Origin: Stromatinia cepivora
Taxonomy: Eukaryota; Ascomycota; Leotiomycetes; Helotiales; Sclerotiniaceae
Direction: 5' to 3'
DNA length: 64,000 nt
Assembly: GCA_014898415.1 (NCBI GenBank)
Contig: RCTD01000018.1
Span: 439,001 to 503,000 of the forward strand
A model generated the notes under the pieces. That model had not been told where the DNA came from. It saw only the letters and a list, made by a program, of their open reading frames with translations, and made no database searches. How positions within the stretch are numbered: position 1 is the first letter of the stretch; each line of letters begins with the position of its first letter. Below, piece after piece: positions 47,635 to 57,564 of this stretch. A program made the translations under genes and the position numbers.

Positions 47635-49857
47635 ATGAAATTAGTCAACATTAAAACTGGGTCATTATCTTCTTCAAACGCACCAAATCGAAACGCCGAA
47701 TCTACCGATCCACCACAGCGAACAAATTCGTACCCAACCAGAAAAACAATCATGCCCGGGACGGACATGCACAATGAAGATGGGCGAAGAGGTACACCAC
47801 CCGCGCCTTCTTATGCCGGTGGCCAATTCCACATGAACACTCCACACTCCAGTGCCATTTCGCCTACCGGAAGTCCTACCCCGAAGAGCGTCGCATTCGA
47901 ACTCCTCTTTACACAATCCCCCCAACATCGTGCGCGACTACCGATGCGTGTTCAAATCTTCCCTCATGATACTACGGATTCAATTATCGCTACTGTCAAG
48001 AACTTCTACGGCCTATATGCAGACGGCGGTGGTGCGAAAGGTGTAAGCTTCGAAGACGAACAAGGGAACACCCTTATCGCACGATATGAGAACTTCAGGA
48101 ACAACATGGTCGTCTATGTCAGAGTCATTCAAGAAGAACCTTCTGATGCATATGGCCAACCACCATACAGCACAGGTTCCCCACGCTTACAGCAAGCCTA
48201 CTACCCGAGCGATGCTCAGCACTTACCACCCCACCAAGCTCTCAATTATGGTCAACCTGTATCAAGACCGACCTCGAGGACATCGCGAAAGCGTAGCACT
48301 TCTCCTGGCCATGGACGTGGCCGCCGCAGTGCCTCTGCCAGTATCAATCCACCTCTTCCGACCAAAAAGAGTAGATCTCGATCGGGGTTCAAAAGCCGTG
48401 GGTCCAGCACTCACGGTAGCTTCCAAGAGCTTCATAGCGATGGATTGAACGGATACAGCAGTGGTGATGGAGGTGCTGGATCCGTCACCAGCAAGGCTAA
48501 GAGTGAGCACCTTGGAAATACCGAGATCAGTCTCGACAATATCGTGGAAGGAGGTCGACGAAAGAGAGCCAAGTTTGAGAGTTCTGTAAGTTACTCGGTT
48601 GCACATGGGTGGACCATATCTTTTAACAATCATACTAATTATATTTTCAATCAGGAACTTCCTTTGTTTGCACCACCGCAAATGCCTGCTGCTACTTCGA
48701 ATTCTTCCGTTTCTCCAGCACGTCGCATGGAACATCAACGATCGAGTTTTCCTTACACGGGATTTTCTCAAAATCCTTTCTCTAATCCACCTAATCTACA
48801 ATCCCCCCAGAGCTATGGCAATGGCTTCGGGGAGCCTAACATGTATTCTACGCCAGCAGCGCAGGGTCGCCGAACGCGCGGATCAGATCCCTCGGGACGT
48901 CAATCTATTAGTACACCAGGGAACAGCTCTGGCATACTACCTACTCCAGATCCGACCGTTGGGAGTTGTATGTCAGAGGAAGATAAGGATGTTGCTCTGC
49001 AATTGATGAGACTTGGTGACATGTCAAACATCTCTCATGGTCGCACATCCGCATCCACCCTTGACGACACATTCAGTGGACGTGCTGATGCCGCTTCTTC
49101 AACTGGCGCTACTAGTGACAGCGATAGTGAAAGTGAAAATGAACTCCCACCTACTCGTCGAATCAAGCGTGAGCCAAGTCCAATCCTGCCACCAGGAATT
49201 TGGAAAAAGACCCTTCCACATCTGGATGACCACCTGCCGACAGATAGTACCGAGCCAAGCAGTGATGAGCGTGACTATGAAGATGGTCAGGATGGAACCT
49301 TCAAGCCAGGACAAACAGATGATACTGTCGATAACGAAGTAGCAAAGCCCAAAGTTGTTAAAGCTAAGGCGGCTAGAAAGCCCCTACCCTCTTCCTCTAT
49401 CAAGAGCAAGGTGAGCAGAGTTAGCAAACCAAACAGACCAGGGCCTCTTGTTAAACCCAAGAAAGCCAACAGTGTCTCTGCCTCTAGCAAAGGTCCAATC
49501 TCACCGACTTCCTTACCATCGCAATCCCGAAAGACCTCTGTGGCATCTACGGCAACTCATCAACACCACCTCGGTGATGATGAAGAGGACCTTTCATCCA
49601 AACCACGTTGTCAGCGCTGCAGAAAGAGTAAAAAGGGTTGCGATCGTCAACGACCTTGTGGTCGATGTCAAGATGCAGGACTTAGCATTGATCAGTGTGT
49701 CAGCGAAGACGAAGGGAACGGTCGTAAAGGTCGTTATGGGCGCCATATGGGAGTACCTGTGAAGAAAGATGAGCTTCCTCAAGTTCCAATCTTTCCATCA
49801 GCGCTTGCTGCCAGTGGTGCAAGCAATCTTGAAAAGAGCAAGAAGAGAAAGAGGTGA
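47635..49857 (+). CDS. Zn(II)2Cys6 transcription factor with C-terminal zinc cluster
   Basis: Exon 1 (47635-48585) and exon 2 (48655-49857), with a 69-nt phase-0 intron, give 717 aa. The zinc cluster sits near the C-terminus (residues 636-665, CQRCRKSKKGCDRQRPCGRC and a last Cys nine residues on), instead of the usual N-terminal place, and the protein ends in KSKKRKR, a basic nuclear-localisation-like tail. An N-terminal block (SVAFELLFTQSPQHRARLPM, then VQIFPHDTTDSIIATVKNFY) looks folded, possibly ubiquitin- or PB1-like; the middle is disordered and Ser/Pro-rich with RIKREPSP. A nuclear regulator is likely; targets are unknown. The first ATG is used; a second in frame lies at 47752 (MPGTDMHNED). 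Confidence 0.88.
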   Translation: MKLVNIKTGSLSSSNAPNRNAESTDPPQRTNSYPTRKTIMPGTDMHNEDGRRGTPPAPSYAGGQFHMNTPHSSAISPTGSPTPKSVAFELLFTQSPQHRARLPMRVQIFPHDTTDSIIATVKNFYGLYADGGGAKGVSFEDEQGNTLIARYENFRNNMVVYVRVIQEEPSDAYGQPPYSTGSPRLQQAYYPSDAQHLPPHQALNYGQPVSRPTSRTSRKRSTSPGHGRGRRSASASINPPLPTKKSRSRSGFKSRGSSTHGSFQELHSDGLNGYSSGDGGAGSVTSKAKSEHLGNTEISLDNIVEGGRRKRAKFESSVSYSVAHGWTISFNNHTNYIFNQELPLFAPPQMPAATSNSSVSPARRMEHQRSSFPYTGFSQNPFSNPPNLQSPQSYGNGFGEPNMYSTPAAQGRRTRGSDPSGRQSISTPGNSSGILPTPDPTVGSCMSEEDKDVALQLMRLGDMSNISHGRTSASTLDDTFSGRADAASSTGATSDSDSESENELPPTRRIKREPSPILPPGIWKKTLPHLDDHLPTDSTEPSSDERDYEDGQDGTFKPGQTDDTVDNEVAKPKVVKAKAARKPLPSSSIKSKVSRVSKPNRPGPLVKPKKANSVSASSKGPISPTSLPSQSRKTSVASTATHQHHLGDDEEDLSSKPRCQRCRKSKKGCDRQRPCGRCQDAGLSIDQCVSEDEGNGRKGRYGRHMGVPVKKDELPQVPIFPSALAASGASNLEKSKKRKR

Positions 49858-51070
49858 TCTACATCCACTGTACCATCAGCTTGATCATTTCACTTCGAGT
49901 ATATTAAATGACCCCACGGTTACGTTTTTTACCAAAAGTTATCTCTTATAGCGGTGATGAATCGAATTTCATCAATTGCCCCGCGATTGGTCATTGTTTT
50001 GATGGTATTTCGAAACCAATGTCACCACAACTATAGCGAACAAAAGTCTTTTACAGCGCCATTTTCTTGTGTCACTATCTGGATCAACAAACTTTCCCTC
50101 GCAGCGTTCAGAAAGCGTTCATACTTCTTCATTTTGTCGTAACTGCTCTTTCTCTCTGTCTAGGTTAAATGGCAAGGTGTTCTTTTCTTTATTATTGTAC
50201 TTTGGTTTACCTGGTGGAGCGTTTCAAGACATCTCTTCGTTTTTTTTACACAATCCCGACAATCCTTTTATTATGATTAATGGGTCGACATGAACATACT
50301 TATGATTTTCTTTTGTCTTTTTTTATTTGAACTTGCTGCTTTCAATTGGTTCTCAATCGCCTCAAGTTTCAATGATACTCCTTTGCAGCGAGCAGAATAG
50401 TTTCCATTTCTGGACCCATTTGCCTGTGGTGAATTTATTTACAACTTGTTTGTATGGTGGAGATGGTAGTTGACATATGTATCAATGGGAGGGAAACTCA
50501 ATTTTTGATGCCAGTGGAGGAAGGTCCATCATTTTTGAATGATAAAGCGTGTTTTTTTTGTCTTCATTACGAAAGTTATCTATTTTTGGTTTCGATTCTT
50601 GTTCTAGCCCATCTCTACTCTCACAGTCTCACTACAACATTGGGGTTGCTTTTAGGGAGTTAGATGGGATGCAATGGAATGGGAGGGAAATTGGGGGATT
50701 GCTAAATGGGGACCGTTATTTGATTCTTTTGATTTTCTGATCGCGATTTGGGTGGAATGCAATGAATGGACTTGGTTTGCGAAAATAGAGAACCGAGAGG
50801 ATGAATGTGAAGGGGCAGGTGGATGGAAAGAAGGTCTTTTGTTATGATTGATTGTATCGAGTCATATTACATTTTCCTTTTTAATATTGAACTTAAACTG
50901 ATCAAATGGAGGAAATTCATGGATACATGTTATGGAATAAATTCAATGAGAAAAAAAATATTTGGAAAATTACTAATTGTACTGCTGTGCCGTTTGTGTG
51001 TGCTGTGCTACGCCTAAAATTTCATTCAACACTACCTATCCCTTCATCTTTAGCGATATCGAATATATTC

Positions 51071-51158
51071 AAAATCATAGAAGTCATATCATCCGCATCG
51101 CAAATATATTCACTAAAATCATAGAAGTCATATCATCCGCATCACAAATATATCCACT
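51071..51158. repeat. 44-bp tandem duplication
   Basis: Two adjacent 44-bp copies starting AAAATCATAGAAGTCATATC, differing at two positions, then a third partial copy (AAAATCATA) from 51159. Confidence 0.95.
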
Positions 51159-51708
51159 AAAATCATAATAAGGTATCGCCCGCCCCCTCGCATCGCATAT
51201 CCCCCAGAATGCCAAAAGACGAGCCTGATTGGTCGGATAGCCTCAAAATAGTTTTTCTAGAGACTTCTTTTTGCAATAACATTTTTTTAATGAATTTCGA
51301 ATATTTAGAGTAAAAGAAAAGTTGTTTTATAATGAGAAATAACTGATATATTTGTAATTTCAATTTCAGTATAAAAATAATCGTAAATGACTAGAAATTG
51401 GAATTAAAATTGAATACTCCAGGACTCTTTATTAGGTGAGGATCTTGAGGACCCTTGAGAACCAGAAATAAAAATAAAATGTTTCAGGATAGGAAATGAA
51501 ATGGCAATAGGCGGCGGATAAACCCGGACGGATGCGGGGTAACTGGTTGGTTATTTTCATTTACCGGGTGAGGAATGGTTGGGAATTTACTTACTGGGTT
51601 TGGTGGGTGGGATTAGTGGGTGCGTGGGGGTTTGTGGATTGTTTTTCGTTTGGTTGGTTGGATGTGGGAAGGAAGTTGGAAATTGGGAAGCTGAAGTTGG
51701 GAAGTTGA

Positions 51709-51727
51709 TGGATGGATGGATGGATGG
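51709..51727. repeat. (GATG)n microsatellite
   Basis: Four to five GATG units. Confidence 0.85.
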
Positions 51728-52559
51728 GAAATTCGCGGTGCTGTTGTTGGGTTTGGGTTACTTGGGTATTTATTGGGTTTAGGTGATGATTGGAGGGGGC
51801 CACTGCAATTTTTCGTTTATATATGGAGATCTGGATGGTATGTAAGTAGTTCTGGGTATATAATTCTGCTATGGGATCCCGGGAGTGTACGATGGGAGAG
51901 TTGAGGTGAGTTGAGATGAAATATGTTGACTCGGGTCCGAGTAGTTGGGTGTGATGCGGTGCGGTGCGGGTGAGGGATCTGATTTGATTTCATTTCATTA
52001 CGAGGGGATTGCGTAGATTATGTTATTGTGTGGGATGAGTGATGGATAGGAATTGGAATTTTGGGTCGAGTGTTGAAGGCCCGGGTGAGGGGATGGTTTG
52101 AGGGGATGATTTGAGGATGGAAGTACAGGTATAGAACTAAGAGTTCTGCATAATGGGTTGGAGGATCAGATGGAACTTGAGGAATAAGGTAAGGAAGGAT
52201 AGGACAGTAATGTTTGATGTGGTGTGGTGATGAGGAGGAGTCGTTTTGCTGCCGGCTTCATCGTTTGGTGAGGATTCGACTTGAGATCTCCTATATCATC
52301 ACATGATGATAAATCCCGTGATATCTCGATGAAAACAACAGTTGCAATAAGCACTACTCTATCCGTTCTTCTACCTTTCTGTTTTGAGTATCTAACTGTT
52401 GGTGATTACGCGCTCGATTTCAAAACAATGGCAATCAACTTCATTGTTTGAAACCTTTGGTAGGACGAAAGGTACCTACCTAAGTCGCTTTCCCTTGGCA
52501 TCGACCTCGCTCGTTGTCATTTATTCATCTTTCTTTCCAACTATTCATAAGATTCGAAT

Positions 52560-54162
52560 ATGTCAATCATAATGGAGCAGATCAGGACAGGTGAAGATGA
52601 GATACAGATAGCAGGCTCTCATACTGAACGTTAGTCGCGTCCAAAATTATTCAACCAATCCCAACTAACAGTAACAGCAGATTTAATACAGTCTCCCAAT
52701 CCAGAACCTACAATTGTAACCTAGAATGGAGAATCGGACACCCAAGATCCATTCAATTGGTCTCTCTGCAAGAAATGGCTCGTGATAACTCTCGCCCTCC
52801 TCGCCAGCTTCATCTCCTCCATGAACGGCACCATCATATCTGTCGCCCATAACCAGATCAATAAAGAATTTGGCATTTCCGATTCACACTTCCCTAACTC
52901 CTATTAGCCGATTGCGTCATGGGGAGTTTGAGGGGCAATATTCTCACTTGTCTTGTTTCCTGCTATGGAGGATTTTGGTATTAGGCCTGTATTTCTTGGC
53001 ACATATTTTTTATTTGTGTGTTCACTGATTCCAATTGGATTTGCAAGGAACTTTGCAACGCTAGTTGTGGTGAGATTTTTTAGTGGAGGCTGCGTGCAGC
53101 TTTTGAGTAATGCTGTGGCGGGTGTCATATCGAATGTTTTTAGGGATGATAGAGAAAGGAGTGTGCCGATTAGTTTATATGTGACTACATATCTTGTTTC
53201 GACGAGTATGGGACCTGTTATCGGTTCTGCCATTCTTCAATATCTTGATTGGCGTTGAATTGGTCATATTGAGTTAATTTGGACGGCGGCTTTCTTCCCT
53301 CGCTTCATATTCTGTCTTCCAGAAAGTCGAGGCTCGGCTATCCTACTAGCCAAAGCGAAACAACTACGCAAAGAAGGAAAAGAGGCATACACAGCAGAAG
53401 AACTTCACAAAAGACCCATCCATCAAATCCTCATCAAAAGCGTTCAAAGACCTCTCTATCTGCTCCTCACTGAATCCGTCGTTTTCATCACCACCCTCTG
53501 GGCAGCCTTCAGCCTCGGGACAATTTACCTTTTCACACAATCCGTCGAGCAAGTCTACTCCCAACTTTATGGATGGAATAGTCTCCAAGCAGGTTACGTT
53601 CAGCTCGCAATCGCTATTGGCGAATGTATCGGTAATGCGCTTTGCATGTATACAAATTCCTGGTATTACGATTCCGCCGCGCGAAATACAGAGGTGCCCG
53701 GTACCCCCATCCCTGAAGCACGTTTATATCCCTCCGTTATTGGTGGTTTCTTAGGTGTTACAGGCGGAATCTTTCTGTATGGTTGGACATCCATTTCTAC
53801 CATCCACTGGCTGATCCCCACTCTCGGTCTCTCACTAGTCGGCTTCGGTACCTCGGCCATCATCATCAGTAATTCAAATTACCTCGTAGATACCTATAGC
53901 AAATATGCAGCCAGCGTATTAGGTGCCGTTGGCCTGGTGGAAAATGCGGCGTTGGCTTTTATTCCATTAGCTAGTACGAGTATGTATACGGATCTTAAAT
54001 TTCAATGGGCGAGTTCGTTACTGGCATTCTTGAGCTTGGCCGCCATTTGCGGTTTTTAGATGGGGAAAGGGAATTAGAGGTCGTAGTCCTTTTATGAAGG
54101 AGGCGATTTTGGAGAAGAGGGAGGTGGCTTTTGGTGGGAGGGGAGTGCTTGAGGGTGCGTAG
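52560..54162 (+). pseudogene. Broken MFS transporter (DHA1-like)
   Basis: Exon 1 (52560-52629) joins exon 2 (from 52681) over a 51-nt phase-1 intron. The frame then reads as a major facilitator protein: DPFNWSLCKKWLVITLALLA, FATLVVVRFFSGG, VFRDDRERSVPISLY, GPVIGSAILQYLDWR, FCLPESRGSAILL, and a second half with further membrane segments. Four stops lie in the same frame: TAG 52722-52724, TAG 52905-52907, TGA 52929-52931, TGA 53256-53258; two or three sit where Trp is expected (for example WR-stop-IGHIELIW). At about 54050-54058 a frame change in a T-run puts the closing FMKEAILEKREVAFGGRG in another frame, ending at 54162. The family exports drugs or polyamine-like solutes at the plasma membrane; this copy cannot make a full protein. 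Confidence 0.8.
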
Positions 54163-55089
54163 CGAAGGATTGGTATTTGTATCGTGGAATTCAGAATCGC
54201 TTCGATTGATTGAAGAAGCGAAAGGTATATGTATTATATTTCCTTTCTGTAAATGCTATCAGCGATCTGCTGAAGAACTACAGTTGAATTATTGGGTAAA
54301 TGGTCATTTATCCCGTTTGTCTTGTCACTAGTTTAGACTTCCTAATTTCAGGGGTAGTGAGTAACGGAAGGCGACATCTTTTAAGCACGGAGGTTTATAG
54401 TCTTTTTGATATTCTCTTGGTTCGTCAATTTTGACAAGTTGTTAATAATGGGTGTGCTTTTCATATTTGGATGTGTGTATGGTGTTTGTTTCTCGCAAAC
54501 TTAGTTCTTTTAGAGAATTTCTTTGCTGTCTGCTATGAGTATAGAATTTATTTCATTTTATTTTATTGCATTGAATTGAATTCATTACGAGACAAGATAA
54601 AGAAACAAGTATTAATCAGAACAATCAGTTAGTTGAGTTACATATTTTCATCGTGGAGTTTGATTTCTTCCTCGTATTGGTTCTGGAATTTGTATTGTAC
54701 TTGCAATTAAGGTGTACTCGATGAGTGTGATTTTGAAAGATGATAAAGAGTTGAGGGGGGTGATTTGGGTTATTGATATTATCACTTTGTGTGCAATATT
54801 GTGGGTTTTGTGGGGAGAAGGGAGGAGGGAGGGAGGGAGGGAGGAGTTGAATGGTAAGACTATGTTTATAGTTCTTGGGCAATCGAAGGGAATGTATCTA
54901 TCGATTGATCGATATCATTGACGGTGGTTTCGCACTGTATGGGTACCATATGAGTACTATACATAATTTCAGACATACAGGTATATCCGGCACCTCTGCC
55001 TCTCAATCACAATATTGGCATAGTAACAACATCGAACCCGTTCCATAATTCCCAAATCCTTCCCTTCCCACCCCCAATCCCCATCCCCA
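54163..55089. other. Intergenic, about 930 bp
   Basis: Between converging genes; AT-rich with a GGGA-type repeat at about 54821-54843. No gene seen. Confidence 0.5.
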
Positions 55090-56070
55090 TCACAAAACCC
55101 CATAACTCCCCCCACCCCTCCTCTCCACCGCATCAGCATCCACATCACCCCTCACATCCGCCACACCCCTCTGAAACTCCAAATCCACATCCGCCCTAAT
55201 ATCCTCTGGTTTTCTTCCCGTCGCCTCTCCCATCTCGTTGTAATCTGTACTTGCTGCTATTTTTGCTATTGTTTCTTTTTCGGAGATGGGTTTGTTGCCT
55301 AGTCCTGCTATGGGTGTTGTTTCTTTGGGGAGGTTTTTTGGTGTTTGGGATGGGGTAGATTGTACACTTGAAAGTCTCCGTTTAATTTCCTGGGCTTTTT
55401 TACTATATTTGCTGGATTCGTTTTCAGGGGATGGGTCGGGAGTAATTTCAAATCCTACTTCTTTTTTCTTCTTTTCTATTCCTCCTTTTTCGTCTCCATT
55501 CGAGCTGGCTTTTTTGCGTTGATCGTCTACGGAAGACCCCCATATACCGATTCGCTCGGAAGATTTTATACCAAGCATCTTGCGTAGTATGTAGATGGAT
55601 GACCAGTAGATGAATAAGATGGTGAGGATGGAGACGAAGAAAAGACCGAGGAGTGTGGAGGTTATGTCGAGGAGGTTTTGGAGTTGGGCGAGTACTAATG
55701 CGGGGGGGGGGGGGGGGGGGGTTAATGATGGGATATTGGAAATGGGAATCGGGGTTGTGGAGAAGAGTTATAGGGGGAAGGAAGGAAGGAAGTAGATAGG
55801 GAGAGATGAGAAAATAGGGTTAATGGTATACGTACCGGAAATAGTAGTAGGTGATGGTGGTTCGATACCGGGGATTGAAGTTGCTCTTTGTATGAGGGGG
55901 GATGAGGGGGAGTCTGCTGGGATGTGGGACGGGGAGAGAGATTGAGAGGCTGTGTGGCGGGTTGTGGGGGTTGGGATGGGTGTTGAGGTTGAAGTTGACG
56001 TTGAGGTTGGGGAGGGATTTGGGATTGAGGAGCGGGATGGGGAGGAGGAGAAGGAGACGGAAGAGGGCAT
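55090..56070 (-). CDS. Single-pass membrane protein of unknown function, 279 aa
   Basis: Exon 1 (56070-55836) and exon 2 (55694-55090), with a 141-nt phase-1 intron, give 279 aa. Residues 1-78 are Ser/Thr/Pro-rich. Exon 2 begins with an amphipathic stretch (LAQLQNLLDI) and one membrane segment (LLGLFFVSILTILFIYW, about residues 92-112), followed by a basic-acidic cytosolic-type tail with KKAQEIKRRLSS. I do not recognise a family. The intron contains a G20 tract (C20 on the coding strand) near its 3' end, which stands where a polypyrimidine tract would. The start at 56070 is the first ATG; the frame is open further upstream. Confidence 0.6.
55702..55721. repeat. G20 homopolymer inside an intron
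   Basis: Twenty consecutive G on the plus strand, i.e. C20 in the minus-strand transcript, ending about 7 nt before the intron acceptor AG. Confidence 0.92.
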
Positions 56071-56754
56071 TTTGGTGCGGGTATAGTTGGTGGCTCGGTA
56101 AGTTGGAAGGGTTGGTTTCAACTGTGTTTGGGTTAGGTGAAAGAGTTCGATTATAAGGTCAAGTTATTTTATCAAGCCGAGTCGAATCAGTGTCTCAGAA
56201 GCAAAGAGCTTAAGTAAAATCAATATTTAGAGATAATTAGACACAACATGGATTCAGCACATCACCCCAAACTCAAAGAAAAGAGAATAGAAATGAAAGA
56301 GAGGAGCGAGCTAGACGACGAATCTTAATCCGGTAGGCAGAGGAGAGCAAAAGTTCTGAGAACAAAGAAAATAAAGTATTGTTGAAATATGAAGCGGGGT
56401 TCTTTCAGCGTTTGGAATAGCAGGTAGGTGATCGATCTATTTTTCTTTCTGTTATACTTGTGCCAGAAAATGCTGAGGCTTGGAATGGGCTGATGTGCAT
56501 GTGTTGCATGTCATTGCTGTTGAAAATGGTACTTCTAGATTCTTCTAGGGATGCCAAGGGTTGGGTAGATGTGCAACAAAATGTTTTGAGTAATAATAAG
56601 AATAGTTGGATTGATAGATAGAGGAAAGTCTCATGCTATTATGCTAAAATTAGAGGACTCAATTTGATTCTCATGAAGCTATGTTCTCCAACAATCCGAT
56701 CACACCGTATTCATACCCTCACTCTCAAATATGCCCCCCCCTTGACCTTCTCCC
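56071..56754. other. Intergenic, about 680 bp
   Basis: Between two genes transcribed in the same (minus) direction. Nothing recognised. Confidence 0.5.
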
Positions 56755-57564
56755 TCACATCCTAGTATCCATATCCTCAAACCTAGGAAATTCCTCCACC
56801 TCCCCATTCCTCAACAAAATTTTCGCCGCCTCCTTCGCCTTCGTTTGCTCCTCTTCATCCCAATATCCCGCTTTTTTCCCATGATCCGCTCGATTTTCCA
56901 ATTTTTCAAGCTCTTCCTGTAGTTCCTGCGAATCTTGTATGAATACTTCATCTTCTATCCATCCTTCAATATCTTTGTCCCCAGATTTGTCCTTATCTCC
57001 CGATTCTGACTTCGATTTCGAGTCTCCGCGATGTGATTGATATTTCTTAGCATCTTCAGCTAAATCAATTCCATAATCCATCTTCCCTACTCCTCTTTTC
57101 CATACAACTCGTCGCATCGCTTCTCGTATTTGTGCTCTTTCGCGCTCACCGACTTCGTTTCTTTCGCGGAGTCTCTCGGTTCTGGCTTCGGCATTTTGTC
57201 GTCGGAGTTCTCGTCGTTCTCCGTAGACTATTGCGGCTTTGCGTTTTAGGATGGTGGGGAATCGGTTCCAGAGATAATAGAGAAGGAATGTTAGACCCGT
57301 GAGATTGGAGATGAACCGGATGGTGTAGAGGAGATAGGTTACGACTATTAGAGCGAAGAAGAGAAGGATGGCGACGAGTTGGATTAGTGCGTGGGTTAGA
57401 GTTTCGAGGGGGAGGTAGAGGATTTTGCCGAGCATGATGGTTATGGAGTTGGGGGTTTGTGTAGGGGGTTGGGACAGGCGGAGGTCAATGCTAATGTGGA
57501 TGGGGCTGCGGGTTGAGATGGAGGAAACTTCGTAAAAGGTTTCAGGATGGAGGTAGGTTACCAT
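56755..57564 (-). CDS. Membrane protein with charged coiled-coil tail, 269 aa
   Basis: A single open frame starts at the ATG at 57564; a second candidate start is MLGKILYLPLETL at residue 44. Two hydrophobic segments lie at about residues 61-80 (IQLVAILLFFALIVVTYLLY) and 84-99. They are followed by a long Arg/Glu-rich helix (RRELRRQNAEARTERLRERN) and an acidic end. No intron is needed. I do not recognise a family; a small organelle or plasma-membrane protein with a cytosolic tail is all that can be said. It shares strand with the neighbouring unknown membrane protein, but there is no evidence of a joint function. Confidence 0.65.
   Translation of the reverse strand: MVTYLHPETFYEVSSISTRSPIHISIDLRLSQPPTQTPNSITIMLGKILYLPLETLTHALIQLVAILLFFALIVVTYLLYTIRFISNLTGLTFLLYYLWNRFPTILKRKAAIVYGERRELRRQNAEARTERLRERNEVGERERAQIREAMRRVVWKRGVGKMDYGIDLAEDAKKYQSHRGDSKSKSESGDKDKSGDKDIEGWIEDEVFIQDSQELQEELEKLENRADHGKKAGYWDEEEQTKAKEAAKILLRNGEVEEFPRFEDMDTRM

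Larger units (their letters stand above)
49858..52559. other. Intergenic, about 2.7 kb
   Basis: 3' region of the Zn2Cys6 gene and upstream region of the MFS pseudogene. Holds a 44-bp tandem duplication (51071-51158) and a GATG microsatellite (51709-51727). No gene called. Confidence 0.45.

Noticed and set aside
47674..49490. Several frames over 60 codons on both strands inside the Zn2Cys6 gene
   Set aside because: Shadow frames; the sense frame has clear zinc-cluster coding content.
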